DNA of 64,000 nt from Pomacea canaliculata (Eukaryota; Mollusca; Gastropoda; Architaenioglossa; Ampullariidae): NCBI RefSeq assembly GCF_003073045.1, contig NC_037603.1:12902192-12966191 (forward strand). The letters are read 5' to 3'. Of the stretch, positions 36,954 to 47,652 are shown in pieces; within the stretch, counting starts at the first letter, position 1, and the number at the start of each line of letters is the position of its first letter. The notes under the pieces were generated by a model. The model saw only the letters and a program-made list of their open reading frames with translations, was not told the DNA's origin and ran no database searches. Both the position numbers and the translations under genes were made by a program.

Positions 36954-39295
36954 GTTCTAGGTGTTGCAATCTCCTGTCTTATCGTGTCAACATTGTCCTC
37001 TGTTGGCAAGAGATCATAGAAAATTTTTAGGTCACTGCCTTTTTGAGTCAGGAAAAGAAAGGTTTTTCGATTTGTAATTTACTCAATTTTTTTTCAATTT
37101 AAAAATAATACCGTTACGAGTTTGTTTTGTTTTTTGTTTTTTTGTTTTTTGTTGCTGCAAAGTACTCCAAAACAATAGTAAACATTGTCACTGAATTTTG
37201 AAGAACGAAAATTAAATTTCAGCTAATGTAGGTTTTATGCATGCTGTAAGGGGATATTAAAGCAAGCCAGAGGTCATCAGGTGAGATGCTTGTGTGTTTG
37301 TTAGCTGTGTGTCGGTGTTATAGTGTACGTGACCGCGCATGTCGCGCATGTTTTAGCTCAAAACAGTCGATTCAAGATAACAGATGACTATCTGTACCTT
37401 TGTCGGTCAAAAGTTCAGTGGCTTAGTGTATGTCGAGCACTGAACTTTTGACCGACCAGATAAAGATAGTCATCTGTTATCTTTAATCGACGAAGCACTG
37501 AGCGAATGTGTCTTTAGTGACAGGCTGGTGATTATTTAACAATCACAGTCATCCTTAAAAATGTAGTATTCTGTCACCAGACCTTACTGCAGTGCAAACT
37601 GCTATCAGTGGAAATGTTTAGGACAAGATGGTGGACCTCATATAAACTGTTAGCAAACTGTCGACAGGCTATAAACCTTTTAAAGACTTACTGAATGTCC
37701 AAGGGTCAGTTAATTTGAGTAATTTATTATATTATTTAACGCCGACAGTTGTAGTCTCTCTATACATAAATTTAAAAGATGTGTTTGTGCAATAAGATCA
37801 TTCAGCTTCTCAGTCACAGCGCCATCGTCATATTCAGTAAATACATTTTGAAGTGTAAGCTATGTGAGCTGCGTGTGTCAGATGGTATAATTATATTTTT
37901 ATTAGTTTTTAATGTACTGAGATTTAAAGGATTGTATTTAGAAATTTTCTCCCCTCAAACCGTTCAAAAAATTGGTATTTAACATCTGATATGTTTTGAG
38001 TGTTGTGATTATTGTACATTAAACGTTATCTTTACTTTATACTTCAATGATTATACATCATATCTATTTTAATTAACTGTCTTTGCTTATTCTCTCTCTA
38101 ACACACACACACACCTTTTGCTGTGTGACTTTCTATAATTAATGTTCACAGCGGTGTTCACTGACTGTTGCAGCAAACGACTATTAGGCGTTGTCTCCCC
38201 TTACTGAAGGGGACGATGAGCATCTATGGTGTACATTATAGTCAAACAAGAAGTTTTAGGAGCTGTAAAAGTCATTTCAACATATCTAAGGTGACTGTAA
38301 GCACCCAAGGTGTACAGGACAATCAGGGAAAAGCAGCAGAAGTCATTCCAGCATCAAACAGTTTTCAGCAAATCTTTCAGAACTTCCAGATAGCGGCGAT
38401 GTCAGGCAATGACAAATATATTCCTTTCCCTGGACCAAAGACTAGTGTTTGCATGTTTGTGTGTATGTTACAGAGGGACTGGTGGTCCAGAAAATATAGT
38501 ATGTAAATAATGTATGTAAAGCATTGCGAGCCTGTCGTCGGATGGGGAAGCGTTGTGTAAGTTATGTAATAATTATTTTACTTTTTTATTCTTCTTTATG
38601 TTCTTGTTCTTGTTCTTAATCATCAACCATCATTATTCGTAGAATTAAATTCAGTATTAGCAAAAATAAAGGTAGGTACTGTTACATCTTTTTAAAGCTA
38701 AGGGAAATAATTTATAACGTCCAAAAAATGAAGGTTTTACATCTAGAGAGCTTTGGGGGATATCGTTAGTCGATGTTAGAGAGAGACTGTCTTCCCTCGT
38801 ACTTCAGCAGAGACAATGGACACTTACAGGTTTAGCAGGCAGCAGGGAGTCTTGTTTCTCTAGGATGCAGATCACTACCTGTTGGCCCTTATGGTCTGGA
38901 TAAAGCAAAAAACAAATTTTATATTTTCGGAAACTTTTTTCGTTTCTCCCGGACGACGAGTGAAGAAATGAAGCTCTTGAAGTTAATCAACCGATCAACA
39001 GCGTTATCGTTCCTTGCCTGCATCAAGTGATTGGTGGATGGTCGTAGCTGTAGAACTCCCTCGTACATTGTCCCTCGTCCTAAACTGTCCTAAAAAGTTT
39101 CGGATGATGATCTATTTCCAATTCTTCTCTTTTTTTGTCTTTCTTGTTAAAACAATGTTTAATTAATTTATTGTCAACAAAAAATAAAGTAGTCAATTAT
39201 TAAGAGTTTAAGTGAGTCTCTAATGTATCTTAGAGTCTATTTTTCAGGAAATATGACAAATACAGTTAGTGATAGAAGGGTTAGTCAGTTGTCAT
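36954..39295. other. Spacer between gene 6 and the orphan exon 6
   Basis: No convincing gene. It holds the long hairpin at 37367-37490, a CA run at 38101-38113, and at about 38210-39295 the downstream block shared with 20490-21590 and 46552-47652. The 112-codon frame at 38168-38506 is not kept in the other copies of this block. Confidence 0.55.
37367..37490. repeat. Long imperfect hairpin upstream of gene 6
   Basis: Two arms of about 53 bases, 37367-37420 and 37438-37490, are near-perfect inverse complements with a 17-base loop. Parts of the arms read GATAACAGATGACTATCT and GGTCAAAAGTTCAGTG with their complements. The same hairpin is upstream of gene 7, and a half-eroded one upstream of gene 8. 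It could be a small MITE core or a hairpin RNA source. Confidence 0.85.
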
Positions 39296-39613
39296 TCAGA
39301 GCCCCAGTCTCTCCACAGCCAGAGCTCGCAATGCTCCCCGCTGCACCTTTCCATTGGGATTGAGAGGAAACTTGTCAAACACCAGACACACTGGGGGAAC
39401 AGCTACATCTCGCTGCTTGTTCACCTGGCGAAAACTGTCCTGGAAATACTCGGCGCATGCGCGAAGGAGGTCTTCAGGCAATACGAGCGGGGCTTCCGGT
39501 CTGGGATCCTGGACGACGCACACACACGGAAGGTTCTCGAAGTCCTTGTCAGGGATAGCCACCACAGCCACGTCATGCACTCCCGGACACTTCATAAGGT
39601 GGGACTCCAGCAG
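39296..39613 (-). pseudogene. Orphan last exon (exon 6) of the array gene
   Basis: An open 318-base exon 6 with acceptor, coding LLESHLMKCPGVHDV... to NPNGKVQRGALRALA and a stop after ERLGL. It is closest to exon 6 of gene 8. Upstream of it, at about 39696, the sequence switches abruptly to the 3' flank of a gene 6-like unit, so it has no exon 5 of its own. It may be a remnant of unequal crossing-over, or the left side of an assembly join. Exon 5 of gene 7 could in principle splice to it by skipping the damaged exon 6 at 39974-40268. Confidence 0.8.
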
Positions 39614-39973
39614 CTGGGAATATCAACCACAAGAATAAACACTTCTATAAATTGGCGGTAATAGCATTTGCATATTAATAAAGTTAATGATTATATTAGT
39701 ATCAATGCCATATAACAGTAGTCATTTACTATTATAAAGATAGGTAATGAGTTTGCTTAAGTCTCTTTTATATACTAGTGTGTGTCTTTCACAAGACTAA
39801 GGTAACAGTTTTGGATCATGATTTTGTTTTACTAAAAAATATTTGTAATTCGTTTAGTGTCAACAGGAAAATATGGTAGCTAATCAACTATTAAGAGTTA
39901 AGTGAGGATCTGGTGTAACTTTGTGTCTATTTCAGGTGACATGAATAAGTATAGAAAAGTGAGTCATTGTCAT

Positions 39974-41334
39974 TCAGATCCAAGTCTGTCCATAGCCAGA
40001 GCTCGCAATGCTCCCGCTGCACCTTCCATGGATTGAGAGAAACTTGTCAAACACCAGACACAAACGGCTACATCTCGCTGACCTGACGAAAACTGTCCTG
40101 GAAATACTCGGCGCATGCGCGAAGGAGGCTTCAGGCACTAAGAGATGGGCTTCCGCTCTGGATCCTGCACGACGCACACACACGGAAGGTTCTCGAAGTC
40201 CTTGTCGGGATAGCCACCACAAGCCACGTCATGCACCCCGGACACTTCATGAGGTGGGACTCCAGCAGCTGGGAAGATCAGAAGATTAAATACTTTTAAA
40301 ACTGGGCGGTAATAGCATTTGCATATTAATAAAGATAATGATTATTTAAAATTATATAAAATACTTAAATCACGACTAAATGTAGTCTTGAAAGTTACTC
40401 AATTTTCACAAAAATAATTTAAGATCTACCATATTTCGTTTTAAACCTCAGATATTTCACCTGTGGGTACATCATCAAGCTGCCTATGGCAATAACCTCC
40501 GATTGTCTCCCCTCAACAAAGAGGTCACCCTCGTCGTTGATGTAAGCAAGGTCTCGAGGTCTGAACCACCCGTCTTCTGGTGTGGCGTCTGCTGTGAGAC
40601 CTGGGTGCTTGAGGTACCCGGTGAAATGCCGTTGTGCTTGATCATTATCTCCCCTTTGGTTGGAGGAACTTCTTCAGATTGTCGTCGACAATTTTTCACT
40701 GCCATTCCGTCTACAGGCCTCCCGCAGTTAAAATTCACGACCTAGGTCATGAGAATACACGTTACTTAATTTCTTTTGAAATATTAAATTGTGAAAACAA
40801 AGAAAGCATAAAGTCTATGAAAAAAGGGTAAAAAGGTTGTGAGGTAAAGCTGGGGGCTCGTCATTCACACTCTCTGACCCATCCACACCCCATGCAACCC
40901 TGGAAAAGACATAAACGAAAATAATTATAAGCGATAATGTACGAATGTGTATTTCTGCTGGTAGATGCATGGGGTGTATTTCATTTTTTTCTAGGAAATT
41001 GAAACGAAATTCGCGATTTGTGCTTAATGTTCACTGTCTACCTTTAAGGGATCGTCGTAGGTTTTGTATGTCGCGATCCCTACTTCAGTGCTTCCATAAA
41101 CGACTACAAGCCTGGCAGTCAAAGTTCCTATGACGCGGGCAATATCTGTCCTGACCGAGTTGCCTCCAGTTACGATCAAGTCCAAACGCCACGTGACGTC
41201 ACAATGCAAGAGGTCAGCGCGTGCCAGTAACGTCTTCATTGTTTGCGGTAATAAAAACGCACTAACAACGCCCTCGCTCTTCATCAAGTCCATCGTGAAC
41301 TTGGCTTCATCGTCTGGCGGAGCTCCTTTAATAG

Positions 41335-41381
<47 letters not shown>

Positions 41382-42754
41382 TCCTTCCTTTCTTTTTTTT
41401 TATTTTACTTCCGTCCTTTCTTTATTTCTTTCTTCCTTCTCTCTTCTTATTCCTTTCACTTTTATCTTTAACTTGTAATCTTCAAAGAATTGTAATTTAA
41501 TCCTATTTTTTTTTTTCTTGTTTGACTTCTGTTTAATTCTGCTTTTTCTTTCTGTTCTATTTACAAATACCTTGTGCCCAAATGTAAGGACAAGCATTTA
41601 AACTGAAACTCACCTATGACGTAAGGAACTACCCTCGTCTGCCCGGTCGTTAGATACACAGAAGGATAGCCAGTCGCCCAGCCAAATGAGCTGGGGTTGT
41701 AGATGACATCCGTCTTGAGACTTGACTCGCTCTGGTGGCTACATTGGTAATGACCTAGCCCCATGGTCATGGCCTCTCTAGAAAAACCAAGTACAGTTAT
41801 CTGACTCATAAGTAATAAAGCGTCTGTATATCTAGGATTATTTTAAACTAGAAAAAAGTCTCCCTTTTTCGTACCTGTGGGTTCTTGGCACTAATTTCGG
41901 TTGCCCTGAGCTACCAGAGGTCGCGAAAATCGTCGTGACATCATCAGGACTGACGTCAGCAAGGTCTCCTTCTTCCTCAGCGGCTACAGCTACCAAGAAG
42001 GACAACTGTGAGAAGCGATTACAGAAGATAACAGATTTTAACGACGGAACGGCTTCGCTGACAACCGATGGAGCAGACAAGTTGGGGATGAAGGTCTGTA
42101 GGGCGGCGATGGCTTGTTGGTCTGTCTCGTCCACAACCACGGCCGTGACGTCACCAGTTTTCATCAAGGGCGAAATGTCGGATCCGTCTCTGTACTGCAT
42201 GTTTGTACACATCACTGTCGCCCCTAGCAACGCCGTCCCCAGTGCGATGAACGTTTGCTCCGGCGATGTCGGAACGAGGCAAAGAACGATGTCACTTCTA
42301 CACACGTTTCGCTTGGAAAGCCAACTTGCCGCTCTGTTAATAAATAAAAATAGTTAAATACATCAACGATTCTGTGCTAGCTTGCATTGATGCAGACGGC
42401 AGTTGTATAGAATATATTACTGGCAAAATCAACCAACCGTCAAAATAGACTTCAAGTACTTAATAGGAACCGCAAATAGGAATAGAAAGGAAAGCTACTC
42501 AAAATATTTTCGGGTACAACTTTACAGACACAGAAAATAAGCAATGCATCTAGAAACTCTTATACAAAACATAAACATCAAAAGGTAAACACTTATTTCA
42601 AGTACCTGCGTGACATAGAGAACAGCTCCTGCCTTGTGTAAGCAAACCGCTGGCCGTCAGGAGTGACGTAGACAAACGCCAGCGTCTCTGGTGACGTCAC
42701 ACTCCAGTAACGTAATCGAGACGTTACTGTGTCGTCAGCAGACAATCCAAACAT
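39974..42754 (-). pseudogene. Gene 7: ANL acyl-CoA synthetase, last two exons damaged
   Basis: Exons 42606-42754, 41875-42333, 41614-41777 and 41042-41325 are open and of standard lengths (149, 459, 164, 284), with a clean P-loop, YGSTE and a full exon 3. Exon 5 (40461-40741) is 281 bases instead of 285 and has several small indels, and exon 6 (about 39974-40268) is some 20 bases short, with many single-base losses. The pattern of losses in and around short runs, confined to about 39.7-40.9 kb, looks more like an unpolished long-read patch than natural decay. The gene is nearly identical to gene 6. If the patch is wrong the gene could be intact. Exon 6 also exists undamaged at 39296-39613. 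Confidence 0.75.
41335..41382. repeat. CAT trinucleotide repeat at the exon 4 acceptor of gene 7
   Basis: About 15 units, roughly half the number in its near-twin gene 6, showing fast length change. Confidence 0.95.
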
Positions 42755-43399
42755 TTTTCTTTATTTGGAGTTTCTTTTAGTCCTGAAACTTCTGCGAATA
42801 CAAAAGAAAATGAATATGCCTGTATATAGAGATCACAAAAGAGAATAATGGATAGAGTCAACACAAAAAAGACGACAGAAGGAAAGGAAAAATAAAGAGA
42901 AAAAGAAATAGGTAGAAGTAAGTAAAAGAGAAGGAAAAATGTGTACAGAAAAAAAGAAATATAGAACTAGGGAATGATTGAAAACGGGAGAGGAAGAGAG
43001 ACATAATATATAGCACGAGAAAACATCGAATTATGAGAGCAAGAAAGTTTTAGTTTTCTCCATACCTTACATACAAAGCCTGGTGAGCCGTCACCAGTCG
43101 AGAAGATAGTTTTACACTGAGTCACCCTCTACGTGACATAAAATCTTTTAAACCACAAAAGCTACAAAGCTCTTCCTGTAAAAGGACAGAAGGTGAAACG
43201 GCCTGCGGACCTTTATTGGACCATTGGTTGGCTCCAGGAATTTTTAAAACCTCGGCCATCTTTTTTAAAGTCGTTGTTACAACGTGCACATTAATAAATC
43301 TTTTCACACGAACTTTAAGGTATAATGTATCTCGCTGACTATGAAAGTAAGTTAGGTTTTCTGTTAGAAGGAGAGAAGTAAAATAAAAAACCTACTTAC

Positions 43400-43570
43400 A
43401 ATTACCGACTTCTACACCAGCAAACGGATGCATTAATTCTTCGACTGATAAGTCCGTGTTCATTGGGTCACTTTATATACCACCGTTGCTTTTGACATTC
43501 GCTGATTTTTATTTTACGTGCATTACATTTTGATAAACAACAAAGTTGACCGTTCTCTGACCCATGAACT
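43400..43570 (-). promoter_or_regulatory. Gene 7 promoter and leader exon
   Basis: TATATAAA (43472-43479), ATAAACA (43533-43539) and DR1 TGACCC-A-TGAACT (43558-43570), as in gene 6. The leader exon ends at 43400 before GTAAGT and keeps the ATG of the upstream frame. The leader intron is about 42796-43399. Confidence 0.65.
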
Positions 43571-44995
43571 GTCCTAGGTGTTGCAATCTCCTGTCTTATC
43601 GTGTCAACATTGTCCTCTGTTGGCAAGAGACCATAGCAAATTTTTAGGTCACTACCTTTTTGAGTCAGGAAAAGAAAGGTTTTTCGATTTGTAATTTACT
43701 CAATTTTTTTTCAATTAAAAAAATAATACCGTTACGAGTTGTTTTTTTTATTATTATTTTGTTGCTGCAAAGTACTCCAAAACAATAGTAAACATTGTCA
43801 CTGAATTTTGAAGAACGAAAATTAAATTTGATCTAATGTAGGTTTTATTCATGCTGTAAGAGGATATTAAAGCAAGCCATAGGTCATCAGGTGAGATGCT
43901 TGTGTGTGTTTGTTAGCTGTGTGTCGGTGTTATAGTGTCCGTGACCGTGCATGTCGTGGAAAGTTTTAGCTCAAAACAATTGATTACAGATAACAGATGA
44001 CTATCTGTACCTTTGTCGGTCAAAAGTTCAGTGGCTTAGTGTATGTCGAGCACTGAACTTTTGACCGACCAGATAAAGATAGTCATCTGTTATCTTTAAT
44101 CGACGAAGCACTGAGCGAATGTGTCTTTAGTGACAGGCTGGTGATTATATAACAATCACAGTCATCCTTAAAAAAGTAGTATTCTATCACCAGACCTTAC
44201 TACAGTGCAAACTGCTATCAGTGGAAATGTTTAGGACAAGATGGTGGACCTCATATAAACTGTTAGCAAACTGTCGACAGACTATAAACATTTTAAAGAC
44301 TTACTGAATGTCCAAAGGTCAGTTAATTTGAGTAATTTATTATATTATTTAACGGCAACAGTTGTGGTCTCTGTATACATAAATATAAAAGATTTGTTTG
44401 TGCAATAAGATCATTCACCTTCTCAGTCACAGCACCATCGTCATATTCAGTAAATACATTTTGAAGTGTAAATTATGTGAACTGCGTGTGTCAGATGGTA
44501 TAATTATATTTTTATTAGTTTTCAATGTAATGGAATTTAAAGGGTTGTATATAGAAATTTTCTCGCCCACAAACCGTTAAAAAAATTGGTATTTAACATC
44601 TGATATGTTTTGAGTGTTGTGATCATTGTACATTAAAAGTTATCTTGATACTTGAATGATTATATACATCATATCTATGTTAATGAACTGTCCTTGCTTA
44701 TTCTCTCTCTAACACACACACACCGTTTGCTGTGTGACTTTCTATAATTAATGTTCACAGATGTTGCAGCAAACGACTATTAGGCGTTGTCTCCCCTTAC
44801 TCCATTTATTCGTCTGTAAACGTCTCTTGAGAATTTTATCATTTTTATTTAGGTATATTTAGATGTGGTCTTCATACAATACAAAAGATGCTAATAATTA
44901 GAAGTGTATTTCTATAGAACGTAAACAATAACAATATATGTTGATACCATACAAATTATAATAACTAATAATGTATTTAATAAAAGCAATTATAG
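43571..44995. other. Spacer upstream of gene 7, shared with gene 6
   Basis: No gene. To about 44803 it matches 36954-38204 closely, then departs at an insertion of roughly 1.75 kb (to about 46551) that separates it from the shared downstream block. Confidence 0.6.
43978..44103. repeat. Long imperfect hairpin upstream of gene 7
   Basis: Second copy of the hairpin at 37367-37490, with the same loop and nearly identical arms. Confidence 0.85.
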
Positions 44996-45190
44996 TTAAC
45001 TTGCTTGCCTGGGATAAACCACGAAGCTACCGCCATTAATGACGTCACTATGTTTGTTGACGTAAGCAATGTCGTCCGATGTAAACCAACCTACTTCCGG
45101 TGTTGTTTGTGCTGTGAAACATGGCGGCTTGATGTCGCCAGCAACCCAGCCTTTGTTCCCGATCATAAGCTTGTCTCCATTGTTTGAGGG
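44996..45190 (-). pseudogene. Decayed exon 5 fragment of a gene 9-type acyl-CoA synthetase (copy A)
   Basis: Aligns by eye with exon 5 of gene 9 (53567-53851), including the GC splice donor, the region around GWF-type A7 (plus strand CTACTTCCGGTGTTG) and the LPGYLK-like end. About 28 bases covering the GR motif are deleted and the reading frame is lost. No other exons are recognised nearby. It is followed by TTAGGG-like repeats at about 45188-45210 and a flank also found next to copy B. Confidence 0.75.
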
Positions 45191-45960
45191 TTAGGGTTAG
45201 TGTTAGGTTTAGTTATATTTATTATATTTAAAGATGTTAATAAACAACTATTGTTACTATTCTAGATAACTGCTTCAATTATATGGTAAATATTAATATG
45301 GTTTAATGCTTTAAAAGGCAAGTTATTTTATTGCATAACAAATTATTTCCTATGAAGCAAAAAAAATAGTATCACTCTGTTGGGAGCGTTGTGATCCAAT
45401 GAAGAAAGATATCTTTTCGGTCTCTCTTCCTTAGGTTCAGCCAATGCCGCTTATTTACACTAAAACATGTGTGTAGAGTCAGACAGACTTTCTCTTGCTT
45501 CTCTTTCTTTGTACACCCTGAAATTCTTTTCTGTTTGTTCTGCAGGTTTGGCTTTCAGCTAGTTCTATTCTGAGTTTTTTTGAGCGTTTAGATTATTTTA
45601 CCTCTCGAGACAACAGACGATAGGATGGTTGGATGTTTTTTGCCTAATTTTAACCTCTTTTATATACATATACTGATGCAATAACATCACATGTCATAAT
45701 AAACAATACTGAGCAGAGCGCGCGATTGTTTATTAGAATTAATTGAAAGCTGTGTGTAGTGTGCAAACTTAACGCTAGTCGTAGGTACTGGTGCGCCATC
45801 TGTCGGGGAACAAAGGCAGATGATCAGAGCTAAGCACGTGTTGTGACTTTTCTAAAGACTTTTACTTAATGTTAATTTTCTTCATAAAGATCGAGAACAT
45901 TACACGGTGTAGTGAAGAGATTTTTGTAATTTCAATACCAATCAAATTTCAAATTAAAGC
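45191..45960. other. Spacer after exon 5 relic A
   Basis: No gene is seen. About 45460-45640 recurs at 52235-52415 beside relic B, so relic and flank were duplicated together. The part from 45640 may already belong to the hAT element that follows. Confidence 0.5.
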
Positions 45961-45971
45961 TAGCCGTTAAA

Positions 45972-46545
45972 ATGGCCAAGAGAAAAGTTGATTTTGAAAA
46001 CAGTCTTTCAAAGCCAGTGGGAGGCTGACTACATGTTTACTGATATCAGCGGTAGACCAGTGTCTACTTTGTGGAGATACAATAGCTGTGACCACAGAAT
46101 ATAATCTGAGACGGCATTACGAGACTAAACATTAGGACAAGTTGAAAAGCCTGAATGCAGAACAGAATCTAGAGAAAGTGGAAGAACTTAAGAGGAATCT
46201 GAGATGACAGCAGACATTGTTCACTATAGCAACATAACAAAGCTGTGAGAGCAAGTTTTATTGTGGCAGAGGAGGTCGCTGTCAGCCCGGTCATTCAATG
46301 AGGGAGAGTTTGTGAAGATTTGCATGATGAAAGTGTGTGAAGTCTTGTGTCCAAACAAAAGAAGACAAATTTCCAACTCTTTCACAACCCATTTGCCATC
46401 GACGTGGACACTGCACCTATGCATTTGCAGATGGAACTCATAAAACTGCAGTGTAATGAGTCACTGAAGGATAATAACCTTCGGCCCGCCACCTTGTGTA
46501 CGATGTGAGATTTGGCTCCCTGGGTAATTAAGTTTGAAACCCCTG
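45972..46545 (+). mobile_element. hAT-type transposase relic (GTF2IRD2/ZBED-like family)
   Basis: From ATG at 45972 the frame begins MAKRKVDFENSLSKP and continues, with frame changes and stops, through words typical of this hAT-derived family: a BED-finger-like LCGDT...LRRHYETKH pattern, ASFIVAEEVAVSARSFNEGEFVK, and later NPFAIDVDTAPMHLQMELIKL. The middle of the protein is missing. The right end reads AAGTTTGAAACCCCTG, the inverse of a CAGGGG hAT terminus. I could not find the matching left end. It is non-functional. Confidence 0.75.
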
Positions 46546-46551
46546 TTCTAA

Positions 46552-47652
46552 GGGGACGATGAGCATCTATGGTGTACATTATAGTCAAACAAGAAGATTT
46601 AATAGCTGTGAAAGTCATTTCAAGATATCTAAGGTGACTGCAAGCACCCAAGGTGTACAGGACAGTCAGGGAAAAGCTGCAGAAGTCATTCCAGCATGAA
46701 ACAGTTTTCAGCAAATCTTTCAGAACTTCCAGATAGCGGCGATGTCTGGCAATGACAAATATATTCCTTTCCCTGGACCAAAGACTAGTGTTTGCATGTT
46801 TGTGTGTATGTTACAGAGGGAGTGGTGGTCCAGAAAATATAGTTTGTAAATAATGTATGTAAAGCATTGTGAGCCTGTCGTCGGTTGGGGAAGCGTTGTG
46901 TAAGTTCTGTAATAATTATTTTACTTTTTTATTCTTCTTTATGTTCTTGTTCTTGTTCTTAATCATCAACCATCATTATTCGTAGAATTAAATTCAGTAT
47001 TAGCAAAAATAAAGGTAGGTACTGTTACATCTTTTTAAAGCTAAGGGAAATAATTTATAACGTCAAAAAAATGAAGGTTTTACATCTAGAGAGCTTCTGG
47101 AGATATCATTAGTCGATGTCAGAGAGAGAGAGAGAGACTGTCTTCCCTCGTACTTCAGAAGAGACAATGGACACTTAGAGGTTTGAACAGCAGGCAGCAG
47201 GTGTCAAGAAGGGAGTCTTGTTTCTCTAGGATGCAGATCACTACCTGTTGGCCCTTATGGTCTGGAGAAAGCAAAAAACTAATTTTATATTTTCGGAAAC
47301 TTTTTTCGTTTCTCCCGGACGAAGAGTGAAGAAATGAAGCTCTTGAAGTTAATCAACCGATTTAATAGCGCAGTGATTCCTAGCCGGCATCAAGTGATTG
47401 GTGGATGGTCGTAGCTGTAGAACTCCCTCGTACATTGTCCCTCGTCCTAAACTGTCCTAAAAAGTTTCGGATGATGATCTATTTCCAATTCTTCTCTTTT
47501 TTTGTCTTTCTTGTTAAAACAATGTTTAATTAATTTATTGTCAACAAAAAATAAAGTAGTCAATTATTAAGAGTTTAAGTGAGTCTCTAATGTATCTCAG
47601 AGTCTATTTTTTCAGGAAATATGACAAATACAGTTAGTGATAGAAGGGTTAG
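46552..47652. other. Shared downstream block of gene 8
   Basis: No gene. It matches 38210-39295 and, less closely, 20490-21590. A GA run lies at 47120-47135. Confidence 0.6.

Noticed and set aside
38168-38506. 112-codon frame in the spacer downstream of gene 7
   Set aside because: The repeated copies at 20490 and 46552 contain stops or shifts, and the codons show no conservation; treated as non-coding repeat.
45188-45210. TTAGGG-like words suggesting an internal telomere
   Set aside because: Only two or three imperfect units, repeated beside relic B and therefore part of a duplicated flank.
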